From contig JAHBYY010000018.1 of assembly GCA_019635715.1 (NCBI GenBank), positions 1 through 59,466 of the forward strand: a stretch of 59,466 bases of DNA, in the 5' to 3' direction. Made by a program: the position numbers and the translations under genes. The DNA comes from Rhizobiaceae bacterium (lineage in GTDB: Bacteria > Pseudomonadota > Alphaproteobacteria > Rhizobiales > Rhizobiaceae). Below are positions 1 to 8,935 of the stretch, piece by piece. Positions within the stretch are counted from its first letter, which is position 1; every line of letters starts with the position of its first letter. The notes beneath the pieces were generated by a model, which did no database searches, was not told the origin of the DNA, and saw nothing but the letters and a program-made list of their open reading frames with translations.

Positions 1-2
1 CG

Positions 3-62
3 TAGGGCAGTAGGGCAGTAGGGCAGTAGGGCAGTAGGGCAGTAGGGCAGTAGGGCAGTAGG
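3..62. repeat. Octamer tandem array, left arm (TAGGGCAG x7)
   Basis: Seven perfect copies of TAGGGCAG run from 3 to 58, followed by the partial copy TAGG. The array starts two bases into the window, so it may be longer. It ends at the stop codon of the four-helix-bundle gene and is the inverted counterpart of the CTGCCCTA array at 437-472. Read on the gene's strand it lies directly 3' of the coding region. Confidence 0.97.
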
Positions 63-63
63 G

Positions 64-432
64 TTAGATGTTCGAAAGCTTCAGAATCAGCAGTCGGAGG
101 AGTTTACCGACACTCTCACTCATGGCCATCAAGGGTTCGACCTTCGTCTGATCGGCGATGCCCACACGAACTGCGACGATAAGATGGGTCTCGAGTTCCT
201 TCAGCGATCCTTGTGCGATCCGGAGAAATTGCTGGTAAGAGCCGTGATTTTCGCGTCCATAGCCTTCCGCTATGTTTGCGGGGATCGAGGTTGCCGCGCG
301 TCTCACCTGACTCGTAAGGCCGTAGAGTTCGTCCTTGGGCCAGGTCCTCGTCTCGGCATAGATCGATACAGCAAGGTCCATCGCCTGCTGCCAGACGATC
401 AAATCCCTGTACGACTCGATCTTGGCTGGCAT
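64..432 (-). CDS. Four-helix-bundle protein (23S rRNA IVS-encoded protein family)
   Basis: This 122-residue protein matches the family by pattern: an N-terminal YRDLIVWQQAMDLAV helix, then LTSQVRRAATSIPANIAEGYGR, then a QFLRIAQGSLKELETHL helix, which is the signature of the IVS/S23 four-helix-bundle family. Members occur as open reading frames inside 23S rRNA intervening sequences or as free-standing genes; relatives include the Avd accessory proteins of diversity-generating retroelements. Their biochemical function is poorly known. The ATG at 432 is preceded by AGGAAGG, so the Shine-Dalgarno site is built from the edge of the flanking octamer array. The TAA stop merges with the other array. 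The gene looks intact. The family call is confident; any role in mobility is inference. Confidence 0.9.
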   Translation of the reverse strand: MPAKIESYRDLIVWQQAMDLAVSIYAETRTWPKDELYGLTSQVRRAATSIPANIAEGYGRENHGSYQQFLRIAQGSLKELETHLIVAVRVGIADQTKVEPLMAMSESVGKLLRLLILKLSNI

Positions 433-436
433 CCTT

Positions 437-472
437 CCTACTGCCCTACTGCCCTACTGCCCTACTGCCCTA
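437..472. repeat. Octamer tandem array, right arm (CTGCCCTA x4)
   Basis: CCTA at 437-440 is followed by four perfect CTGCCCTA units (441-472), the reverse complement of the array at 3-62. It fills the gap between the start codon of the four-helix-bundle gene and the stop codon (476-478) of the glutamine-synthetase-family gene. Confidence 0.97.
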
Positions 473-475
473 TTT

Positions 476-1906
476 TCACACATTCAGCAGCAGATACTCC
501 CGCTCCCAGGGGCTGATCACCTCCATGAACGTCTCGAATTCGGCGCGCTTGATCGCGGCATAGGTGGACACGAAGTTCGCACCCAGGATCTCGCGCAGCG
601 CCTCGTCCGACTCGAACAGGTCGACCGCTTCCAGAAGGCCGCGCGGCAGGTCGATCTCGTCCTCGTTGGCCGTGGTCAGGATAGGCGCGTCGGGCTCGAT
701 CCGCTTCTGCATGCCGATCAGCCCGCAGGCGAGCGACGCCGAGAGCGCCAGATAGGGGTTCGCGTCGGACGACGGGATGCGGTTCTCGACTCGCCGCGCC
801 GCCGGATCGGAGCGCGGCACGCGAAAGGCGGTGGTGCGGTTGTCGTAGCCCCATTTGTTGTTGACCGGCGCCGAGGCGGCCTGGGTCAGGCGGCGATAGG
901 AATTGACATAGGGCGCCAGCATGACCAGCGCATTCGGCACATGCCGCTGCATGCCGCCGATGAAGTGCCGGAACGCCTCCGTCTCCGCGCCGTCCTCGCC
1001 GGAAAAGACATTGCCTCCGGTCTTCTTGTCGATCACCGACTGGTGGATGTGCATCGCCGAGCCGGGCTGGCCCTGGATGGGCTTGGCCATGAAGGTCGCA
1101 TAGGTTTCGTGCTTCAGCGCCGCTTCGCGGATGGTACGCTTGAACATGAACACCTGGTCGGCGAGCTCGACCGGATCGCCGTGGCGCAGATTGATCTCGA
1201 GCTGGCCGGCGCCCTCCTCGTGGATCAGCGTGTCGATCTCCAGGCCCTGGTTCTCGGAGAAATGGTAGATGTCGTCGATCAGCTCGTCGAACTCGTTGAC
1301 CCCGGCGATGGAATAGCCGGCGCCGCCGCCGATCGGCCGCCCGGAACGCCCGACGGGCGGGACGAGCGGATAGTCGGGATCAGGGTTCTTGCGGACGAGA
1401 TAGAATTCGATCTCCGGTGCCACCACCGGCTTCAGCCCGAGCTTTCCGTAGGCGGCGACGATCTTCTTCAGCAGGTTGCGCGGCGTGAAGTCGACGCTGC
1501 GGCCGTCCTGGTGGACGAGGTCGCAGATCACCTGTGCCGTCGGGTCGTCCTCCCAGGGGACGCGGGTCAGCGTCGAGAGGTCCGGCACCAGCTTCAGGTC
1601 GCCGTCGTCTTCCGGATAGGAGAAGCCGTTGCCGTCCTCGGGATAGCCGCCGGAGATCGTCGTCATGAAGACGGCGGAAGGCAACGCCAGCGAGGTGTTG
1701 GACGTGAACTTCTTCGACGGCATCATCTTGCCGCGGGCGACGCCGGCCTGGTCGGGGGTGATGCACTCTATGTCTTCGATGCCGCGATATTCCAGCCATT
1801 CGGCGGCTTGCTTCCAGCCTTTCACGCCGCGCTGGCTCTGAACGTAGGCAGGGACGCGACGGGGGCGTCCGGCGGGGCGCACTTCCTTCTTTGCGGGCGG
1901 CATCAT
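476..1906 (-). CDS. Glutamine synthetase family protein (GlnA/PuuA-like)
   Basis: At 476 residues this is the usual length of class-I-fold glutamine synthetases. The C-terminal catalytic domain shows EGAGQLEINL (metal and glutamate-binding glutamates), PGSAMHIHQS (the ATP-site histidine loop) and the NRTTAFRVP / RRVENR segments. The divergent N-terminus and PGSAM in place of NGSGM resemble gamma-glutamyl-putrescine or gamma-glutamyl-amide ligases (PuuA group) more than housekeeping GlnA, so it probably ligates glutamate to an amine. The potFGHI-type importer 8 kb away fits polyamine use but is not adjacent. The start ATGATG at 1906 has only a weak ribosome site. The octamer element begins 3 nt after its stop and may replace its terminator. 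The family is certain; the substrate is inferred. Confidence 0.93.
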   Translation of the reverse strand: MMPPAKKEVRPAGRPRRVPAYVQSQRGVKGWKQAAEWLEYRGIEDIECITPDQAGVARGKMMPSKKFTSNTSLALPSAVFMTTISGGYPEDGNGFSYPEDDGDLKLVPDLSTLTRVPWEDDPTAQVICDLVHQDGRSVDFTPRNLLKKIVAAYGKLGLKPVVAPEIEFYLVRKNPDPDYPLVPPVGRSGRPIGGGAGYSIAGVNEFDELIDDIYHFSENQGLEIDTLIHEEGAGQLEINLRHGDPVELADQVFMFKRTIREAALKHETYATFMAKPIQGQPGSAMHIHQSVIDKKTGGNVFSGEDGAETEAFRHFIGGMQRHVPNALVMLAPYVNSYRRLTQAASAPVNNKWGYDNRTTAFRVPRSDPAARRVENRIPSSDANPYLALSASLACGLIGMQKRIEPDAPILTTANEDEIDLPRGLLEAVDLFESDEALREILGANFVSTYAAIKRAEFETFMEVISPWEREYLLLNV

Positions 1907-1983
1907 TCACCAGTTGGTTGCGATGATCCGAGTATAGGCCCGCCGCAAGCGATTAGGGAAGTGCGCCGAAGTCTATGACGGCG

Positions 1984-2433
1984 CTATCGCGCGGTCAGGC
2001 GGTTCACCACCGGCTGGAGAACCTCGGGCAGGATCGGCTTGGAGACGATTGCGTCGACGGTGTCGGAATAGTCCGGGTCGACCGCGTGTGCGTTGGACGT
2101 GGACAGAAGGATGACGGCGGGCATATGCCGGTCGGACCCTGCGCGGCGCTCCTTGAGATGGCGCATCAGCCCCTCGCAATCGCGGTTGTCGCTGCCGCCG
2201 TCGAGAATGGTGAGCACGGGAGAGAGCTTGCGCAGCACCGCCGCTCCTTCGTCCGGGGTGGCGGCGACGCACCGCATGCCGCAGCGCTCGACGATCTTGG
2301 CAACGACGATCGTGTTGACCCGGGAACGCCCGACGACGAGGATCAGCAGCGGCACCGCCTCGCCGTCGAAATCGCCTTCATCCGCGTCTGTCGCAGCCGA
2401 CGAGAACCGATGCTCAGAAGCCATCCCGATCAT
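1984..2433 (-). CDS. Response-regulator receiver-like protein, degenerate acid pocket
   Basis: The 149-residue protein is a lone CheY-like domain behind a short acidic leader. The beta3 strand VLTILDGG carries the likely phospho-acceptor aspartate, beta4 VILLST supplies the conserved Thr/Ser and VSKPI the lysine-proline of beta5. The paired acidic residues normally at the end of beta1 are missing (LILVVGRSR), so Mg-dependent phosphorylation may be lost or altered, making it a possible atypical receiver. There is no output domain. It is a single gene between the glutamine-synthetase-like gene and a small conserved gene. A second in-frame ATG at 2424 is an alternative start. The fold call is good; the partner is unknown. 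Confidence 0.8.
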   Translation of the reverse strand: MIGMASEHRFSSAATDADEGDFDGEAVPLLILVVGRSRVNTIVVAKIVERCGMRCVAATPDEGAAVLRKLSPVLTILDGGSDNRDCEGLMRHLKERRAGSDRHMPAVILLSTSNAHAVDPDYSDTVDAIVSKPILPEVLQPVVNRLTAR

Positions 2434-2614
2434 GCAGAACGTAGCCTGATCCCCAACTGGGCCGCCATGTCGCCCGCAGGGAGCGAGACGCCGGACATCA
2501 GACTAAATGACTACGCCGGCGTAGGCCAGCCACAAATCAGTTCCGCCCCCTTCCGTCGGACGGTGCCGCGGCCCCGCGGGCGCTGCTCCGGGGCCGTCCG
2601 GATCCCGATCGGCT

Positions 2615-2884
2615 TCAGCCGTGCGGAGTCTGCGTGACGATCACCGGGATCAGCAGGTCGCCCCAGTTGCCCTCGCCGCCGTGATGGCGGGCCGAGCGCA
2701 CCAGTTCCACCGACACGCCGGCTTCGACCGCCTTCATGACGGACTGGTTGAGGCGGTGCAGGTCGTTCGCCAGCATGCGGATCGCCGACTGCTGCTCGCC
2801 CGACATGGTCGAGGACTGCTGTTCGGCGCGTTCCTTGACGCGGGTCTTGGGTGCGCGGGTCTTGGTTTCGAGTTCGTCAAGCAT
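2615..2884 (-). CDS. Small conserved hypothetical protein
   Basis: The product has 89 residues. The first 30 are charged (RAPKTRVKERAEQQ) and likely disordered; the middle (EQQSAIRMLANDLHRLNQSVMKAVEAG) is a predicted amphipathic helix; the end (GNWGDLLIPVIVTQ) is hydrophobic. A strong ribosome site, GAGGAGACGAACC, precedes the ATG at 2884, and codon use matches neighbouring genes, so I treat it as real. I do not recognise a named family. It stands alone between the receiver-like gene and the hairpin repeat downstream of isocitrate lyase. Confidence 0.7.
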   Translation of the reverse strand: MLDELETKTRAPKTRVKERAEQQSSTMSGEQQSAIRMLANDLHRLNQSVMKAVEAGVSVELVRSARHHGGEGNWGDLLIPVIVTQTPHG

Positions 2885-2924
2885 GGTTCGTCTCCTCTGG
2901 CTGGATTTCTTTGGGGGGGCGCAG

Positions 2925-3003
2925 GGGACCGTTTACTTTCTTTCGGCGGTAGTGCTGCAGCAGCTCAGAACGTGTGCGGGCCGAAAAAAGTAAACTGTCC
3001 CCG
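2925..3003. repeat. REP/MITE-like inverted repeat (GGGGACNGTTTACTTT arms)
   Basis: The left arm 2925-2948 (GGGGACCGTTTACTTTC followed by TTTCGGC) pairs with the right arm 2981-3003 (GCCGAAAAAAG followed by TAAACTGTCCCC), with a 32-nt loop. The arms differ at about two positions. The motif GGGGACAGTTTACTTTTT recurs in many proteobacterial genomes as a short interspersed repeat, in my recollection often linked with REP-associated tyrosine transposases. It starts 10 nt after the aceA stop and could act as its terminator hairpin on the minus strand. Confidence 0.75.
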
Positions 3004-3012
3004 GCACTTGCC

Positions 3013-4302
<1,290 letters not shown>

Positions 4303-4372
4303 CGCATCACTCCAATACGGCTCAGGCCTGCAGCAAGGCGCCGCTGTGCGGCAAGTTTGGGATAGGAGGATT

Positions 4373-4521
4373 TTTACATTGCACCTGCGAAAAGGCGAGA
4401 ACGAGATTGATAAATTGGCAGAAAATCGCGTAAATCTGTATTGCGTTTGACAGATGCCGATTGTAAATCTGTAAATATTGTAAACCCAGCTCGGCCGGCT
4501 TCGGCTGTAAAAGAGTGTAAA
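4373..4521. promoter_or_regulatory. TGTAAA-box cluster between aceA and its divergent regulator
   Basis: TGTAAA occurs at 4462-4467, 4470-4475, 4479-4484, 4506-4511 and 4516-4521, and in reverse (TTTACA) at 4373-4378, with related CGTAAATCTGTATT near 4429. The first three are spaced 8 and 9 nt apart; the last overlaps the regulator's ATG. This fits a cooperative operator for the short-chain-acyl regulator, controlling both aceA and itself. The assignment of the boxes to that protein is inferred. Confidence 0.6.
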
Positions 4522-5957
4522 TGGCGGATCGCAAGATTTTTGCCGGACCGCGCATCAGGCGCATCCGCAACGCGCGCGGCCTGACCCAGACCGCCATGGC
4601 CGGCGGGTTGGGCATTTCGCCGTCCTATCTCAACCTCATCGAGCGCAACCAGCGGCCGCTGACCGTCCAACTGATCCTGCGCCTCGCCTCGGTCTACAAG
4701 ATCGATGCGGAGGAACTGCAGGGCGAGGCGGGCGGAACGACCGGCGCCTTGCGCGAAATGTTCCGCGACCCGCTCCTCGCCGGCGAACTGCCCGGCGACC
4801 AGGAGCTCGCCGAAATCGCCGAGAATGCCCCCAACGCGGCGGCGGCCATGGTCAAGCTGTTCCGGGCCTATCGCGAACAGACCGAGCGCCTCACCGATCT
4901 CACCGAATTGCTGGCGCGCGAGGGGCGGGCGACGGCGGTGGCCGGCGCGCGCCTGCCGATCGACGAGGTGCGGGAGGTCCTCGCGCATCGGCCCAACCAT
5001 TTCGCATCGATCGAGGACGAGGCGTCGTCGTTCGCGGCGCTGCTCGATCCGGGCGAGGACCTGGCCGGCGCGCTGAAGGCCTGGCTGCGCCGCGAACTGG
5101 GCATCGTGGTGAAGGTGCTGCCGGTGGCGACCATGCCCAACTGGCGCCGCCGCTACGACCGGCATTCGCAGCGCCTGTTCATCTCGGAACGCCTGTCGCC
5201 CTTCGACCAGTTGCGCGAAATCGCCACCGAGGCCTGTCTGATCCGCATGAGCGTCGCGGTGGCGCGCGCCATCCAGGATCTCGGTCTGTCCTCGGACGAA
5301 GCCCGGCGCATCGCCAGGTTCGAACTGGGGCGCTATGCGGCCCACGCGCTGATGATGCCCTATGCCGCCTTCCACGCCGCGGCGGTGCGTGCGCGCTACG
5401 ATGTCGACGTCCTGCGGTCGCGCTTCGGCGTCTCCTTCGAGCAGGCGGCGAACCGCCTGACGACGCTGCGGCGCCCCGGCGCCGCGGCCGTGCCGTTCTT
5501 CATGCTGGAGGTGGACAATGCCGGAAACCGCTTCCGGCGCGCCGGCGCCGAGGGCTATCCGGCGAGCCGCTTCGGCGGCGGCTGCCCGAAACTCTCGCTG
5601 CACGCCGCCTTCGGCCAGCCCGGGCAGATTCTCGTCGAGGCGGTGGAGATGCCCGACGGCGCGGCCTATCTGACCGTCGCCAGGACGCTCGAGGGGCCGC
5701 AGGGCGCTTTCGGCGAACGGCCGCGCCGCACCGCGCTTCTGCTGGGCTGCGACATCGCCTTCCGCGACGAGGTGATCTACGGCCAGTCGGTGGCGCCCGT
5801 CGCGGGGAAGCCCGGCGAACTCGCCGCCACGCCGGTCGGCCCGGCCTGCCGGTTCTGCGAGCGCTCAGGCTGCCTGGCGCGCGCCGAACCGCCGGTGACC
5901 CGCCCGCTCGGCCTGGACGAGATGGTGACCGGGCTCAGCGCATTCGACTATCAATAG
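4521..5957 (+). CDS. XRE-family short-chain acyl regulator (RamB/ScfR type)
   Basis: This 478-residue regulator starts with an HTH_3 domain (residues ~8-65; [18 protein letters not shown] and [16 protein letters not shown]). An IrrE/ImmA-like region and a C-terminal DUF2083-type domain ending in [16 protein letters not shown], with three cysteines, follow. RamB in Corynebacterium and the ScfR group control aceA and other genes of acetate or propionate metabolism, and divergence from aceA here supports the same role. [16 protein letters not shown] is a typical family N-terminus, so ATG 4521 is favoured even though no Shine-Dalgarno site is visible; translation may be leaderless. TGTAAA boxes reach into the start codon, suggesting autoregulation. 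The family is confident; the effector is unknown. Confidence 0.9.
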   Translation: MADRKIFAGPRIRRIRNARGLTQTAMAGGLGISPSYLNLIERNQRPLTVQLILRLASVYKIDAEELQGEAGGTTGALREMFRDPLLAGELPGDQELAEIAENAPNAAAAMVKLFRAYREQTERLTDLTELLAREGRATAVAGARLPIDEVREVLAHRPNHFASIEDEASSFAALLDPGEDLAGALKAWLRRELGIVVKVLPVATMPNWRRRYDRHSQRLFISERLSPFDQLREIATEACLIRMSVAVARAIQDLGLSSDEARRIARFELGRYAAHALMMPYAAFHAAAVRARYDVDVLRSRFGVSFEQAANRLTTLRRPGAAAVPFFMLEVDNAGNRFRRAGAEGYPASRFGGGCPKLSLHAAFGQPGQILVEAVEMPDGAAYLTVARTLEGPQGAFGERPRRTALLLGCDIAFRDEVIYGQSVAPVAGKPGELAATPVGPACRFCERSGCLARAEPPVTRPLGLDEMVTGLSAFDYQ

Positions 5958-6031
5958 CCACGCCCCGGAGTCGACGGCTGCCCGGCAAGCGCGTAGAGGT
6001 GCGCGTGCTTCCCCTCCCGCTGGAGATCACC

Positions 6032-6628
6032 ATGGCTGCCAGGCAATTTCTGTTGAACATCACGCTGCGCGAGGTCGAGCCGCCGGTCTGGCGGCAGATC
6101 GGGGTTCCCGGCGACTTCACCCTGGCCTCGCTGCACACGGCGATACAGGGCGTCATGGGCTGGCACACCGCCCACCTGCACGCCTTCGAGATCGACGGCA
6201 AGCGCTACGAAGAGCGGCAGGACGAGGATTTCGACACGGGGGTTCCGAGCCTCGACGAAGAGGAATACCGCGTCGAGGACGTGCTGGCCAAGGGCCGGTC
6301 CTTCACCTACACCTATGATTTCGCCGACGACTGGCAACACGACATCATCGTGGAGGATGTCGAGCTGGTCGAGGAGGCCGATGCCGGCGACCTCTCGCCG
6401 CGCTGCGTCGACGGGGAGGGCGCATGCCCGCCCGAGGATTGCGGCGGCCCCGCCGGCTATGCCGATCTGCTCGGCGTGCTCGCCGATCCGAACCACCCCG
6501 AACACGACGATGCGGTGGACTTCGTCGGCACCTTCGATCCGGAGATCTTCAGCGTTCCGCAGGCCAACTCACTGGTCTATGCGCTGCTGGCTCTCGAGGC
6601 GGCCCGCAAGGCGATGGCCGGAGGCTGA
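6032..6628 (+). CDS. pRiA4b ORF-3-like / IS1096-TnpR-like family protein
   Basis: The 198-residue product shows the family pattern: FLLNITLREVEPPVWRQIGV, then FTLASLHTAIQGVMGW.AHLHAFEI, then FTYTYDFADDWQHDIIVE and EGACPPEDCGGPAGYADLL. Members are found on plasmids, next to insertion sequences and in chromosomes; no enzymatic function is established. The cysteine-containing APPEDCGG-like loop may bind metal. I chose ATG 6032 because GGAG lies 7 nt upstream; an in-frame start at 5999 lacks this. It is a lone gene ending convergently with the GGDEF-EAL gene. No transposon ends are visible nearby. Confidence 0.88.
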   Translation: MAARQFLLNITLREVEPPVWRQIGVPGDFTLASLHTAIQGVMGWHTAHLHAFEIDGKRYEERQDEDFDTGVPSLDEEEYRVEDVLAKGRSFTYTYDFADDWQHDIIVEDVELVEEADAGDLSPRCVDGEGACPPEDCGGPAGYADLLGVLADPNHPEHDDAVDFVGTFDPEIFSVPQANSLVYALLALEAARKAMAGG

Positions 6629-6665
6629 GGCTCGGCCTTCGAGCGGCGCGGGCTCAGAGAGGCTC

Positions 6666-8720
6666 TCAGGCGATCAGCCGTTCGGGCCCCGGCGCGGCGC
6701 GGCGCGGCAGTCCGGTCCTCGCCAGGTCGCCGGCCGCGCCCTTTTCCAGCGGCCTGCCGAACAGATAGCCCTGCGCCTCGTCGCAGTTGCGCGCAGCGAG
6801 GAAATCCGCCTGCGTCGGCGTCTCGACACCCTCTGCGAGCACCGGGATCGACAGCTTGTGGCCGAGCTCGATCACCGTCTCGATGACCGACGCGGCATTC
6901 GGCCGCCGATCCAGTTCGAGCAGGAAGGCGCGGTCGATCTTGATCTTGTCGAACGGGAAGGAGAACATCGTCGACAGCGACGAATAGCCGGTGCCGAAAT
7001 CGTCCATGGCGATCCGGACGCCCATCGCCTTGATCTGCCGCAGCACATGTAGTGCCTGGCCGGGATTCTCGATCAGCGTCGTCTCGGTGATCTCGATTTC
7101 GAGCCGCTTCGGATTGAGCCCGTGCGAAAGCAGCACCTCGCGCAGCCGTTCGACGAAGCCCGGCCGCAGCATCTGGATGGGCGACACGTTGACCGCGATG
7201 CTCATCTCGACCGGCCAGCGGGCCGCCTCGCGGCAGGCCTGGTCGAGCACCCAGTCGCCGATGGCGACGATCAGGCCGCTCTGTTCGGCCACGGGGATGA
7301 ATTCGGCCGGCGAGACCGTCCCGAGTTCGCCGCTTTCCCAGCGCAGCAGCGCCTCGAAGCCGATCAGCGTGGCTTCCTTCACGGCGATCTGCGGCTGATA
7401 GACGAGGCGCAGTTCGTCGGCCGCGATGGCGCTGCGCAGTGCGATGGCGATCTGGCCGCGACGGCGCGCATCTTCGTCGGCGTCGGCGTCGTACCAGCAC
7501 CATTTGCCGTCGCGGGACGCTTTCGAGCGGTACATGGCGAGATCGGCCTGGTTGATGAGATCGTCGATCTTCTGGCTGTCGCGCGGATAGCTCGCGATGC
7601 CGATGCTGGCACTGGTCGAAAAGGTGGTGTCGCCCACCCTCGCCGGCGCGGAGAAGGCCTGGCTGATGCGGGCCACGAACTCCTCGACCTCGCTGGCCAC
7701 GGCATATGACTTGATCGCCATGAATTCGTCGCCGCCGATGCGCGCGACGAACCCGCCGTCGAGGACGCATGCCTTCAGCCGCTCCGCGGTGTCGACGAGC
7801 ACGGCGTCGCCCGCCGCATGCCCGAAGACATCGTTGATCTCCTTGAAGCGGTTGAGGTCGATGGCGATGAGCGCCAGCGACCCGCCGCCGACCTTCATGC
7901 GGCGGGAAAGCTCCTCGCGCGCGGCGGCGCGGTTCGGCAGGCCGGTCATCACGTCATGCGTGGCGAGATGACGATAGTGGGTGAGCGCGTCCTCCGACGT
8001 CTGGCGATCGGCCAGGTAGGTGATCGCGGCAAGCGCCACGACGAGGCCGGTGACCGAGATCACCAGCACCGCCAGCACCGAATCGGAGAGGGCCTGCGTC
8101 GGCACGACGATCCGCGGGTCGGGCGTGATCGCCACCGCGCCCATGGCGGTGAAATGCATGCTGGCGATGCCCAGCGTCAGTGCCGCGGCGCCGCCGTAGC
8201 GGCAGAATCGGGTGATGGGACGGTTGAGGCGGTTCAGCGCCAGCGCGCCGAAACCCGTCCCGAAAAGAATGCCGGCGATCGCCAGGGTCGGATCGTAGCT
8301 GATGCGGCCGGCGATCTCGAAGGCACCCATGCCGATGAAATGCATGAGAGCTATGCCCATGCCGAGGACGGCGCCGCCGACCTCGACCGCCGGCCCCCTC
8401 CCGGCCTGCAGCGCCAGCGCGAAGCCGGCAACCGACGTGGCGACGGCAAAACCGAGCGACAACAAGGTCCCTCCGGGATCGAAGCCGTGTTCGAGGTTGG
8501 GCATGAAGCCGAGCATGGCGAGGAAGTGGGTCGTCCAGATCGTCATGCCGATGGCGACGCCCGCCATCAGCACGAAGCCGGCCCGCTTGGCGCGGGCAGC
8601 TTCGCGCCCGCTCATGAACAGGCGTGTCGAGACGAGACATCCCAAGACGCAGATGACGACCGCCGCACCGACGTAGCGGAAGTCGTGATCGTTCACGAGA
8701 CAGTTGAGGACCGTAAGCAT
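6666..8720 (-). CDS. MHYT-GGDEF-EAL membrane protein (c-di-GMP metabolism)
   Basis: The 684-residue protein has an N-terminal MHYT sensor of about seven membrane segments (residues 1-240) with the diagnostic pairs THFLAM, MHFIGM and MHFTAM, thought to bind a metal and sense a small gas. It is followed by a diguanylate cyclase domain with intact RIGGDEF (~328) and a phosphodiesterase domain with FEALLRW (~457) and DDFGTGYSS. Both catalytic motifs are complete, so it may make or degrade c-di-GMP; which activity dominates cannot be told from sequence. The start at 8720 has CTGGAG 7-8 nt upstream and is preferred to 8759. It is a single gene, divergent from the DMT transporter. Confidence 0.94.
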   Translation of the reverse strand: MLTVLNCLVNDHDFRYVGAAVVICVLGCLVSTRLFMSGREAARAKRAGFVLMAGVAIGMTIWTTHFLAMLGFMPNLEHGFDPGGTLLSLGFAVATSVAGFALALQAGRGPAVEVGGAVLGMGIALMHFIGMGAFEIAGRISYDPTLAIAGILFGTGFGALALNRLNRPITRFCRYGGAAALTLGIASMHFTAMGAVAITPDPRIVVPTQALSDSVLAVLVISVTGLVVALAAITYLADRQTSEDALTHYRHLATHDVMTGLPNRAAAREELSRRMKVGGGSLALIAIDLNRFKEINDVFGHAAGDAVLVDTAERLKACVLDGGFVARIGGDEFMAIKSYAVASEVEEFVARISQAFSAPARVGDTTFSTSASIGIASYPRDSQKIDDLINQADLAMYRSKASRDGKWCWYDADADEDARRRGQIAIALRSAIAADELRLVYQPQIAVKEATLIGFEALLRWESGELGTVSPAEFIPVAEQSGLIVAIGDWVLDQACREAARWPVEMSIAVNVSPIQMLRPGFVERLREVLLSHGLNPKRLEIEITETTLIENPGQALHVLRQIKAMGVRIAMDDFGTGYSSLSTMFSFPFDKIKIDRAFLLELDRRPNAASVIETVIELGHKLSIPVLAEGVETPTQADFLAARNCDEAQGYLFGRPLEKGAAGDLARTGLPRRAAPGPERLIA

Positions 8721-8935
8721 GAAGGGCTCCAGATGGAGAGCCCCTGCTATCAGTTGCAACCTTTACGGGCAGTTCATGGCGCGACCTGAAAAACGCCTGC
8801 CTGTTCGCAACTCCAATCGTGGTGAACGAATGCTCTCCGCCGCGTGCCACATAGAGATGGTGACGGTGGATCACGCCCCGCCCCGGGCAATCCGCTAGCG
8901 GTTCTGGACATTCCAGCAAAGACCCCCCGGCGGAC

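Larger units (their letters stand above)
3..472 (-). mobile_element. Putative IVS-type element: four-helix-bundle gene inside inverted octamer arrays
   Basis: The whole unit consists of (TAGGGCAG)4 plus TAGG, then AAGG, the 122-codon gene, its TAA, and then CCCTA(CTGCCCTA)7, all read on the minus strand. The two arms are complementary over about 36 nt, so the RNA or single strand can fold with the gene as the loop. This is the architecture of intervening sequences in 23S rRNA genes of some bacteria, which encode the same protein family. Here no rRNA is present; the element lies 3 nt beyond the stop codon of the neighbouring glutamine-synthetase-family gene. Mobility is inference; no transposase or target duplication is visible. 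Confidence 0.45.

Noticed and set aside
3-472. CRISPR-like array
   Set aside because: The repeats are 8 bp with no spacers and flank a gene in inverted orientation.
476-1906. Housekeeping glutamine synthetase glnA
   Set aside because: The divergent N-terminus and PGSAM loop and the absence of glnB nearby favour a GlnA-like amine ligase.
422-1978. Long plus-strand open frame opposite the glutamine-synthetase-like gene
   Set aside because: It has biased, Arg/Asp/His-rich antisense composition and no family pattern; the minus-strand gene explains it.
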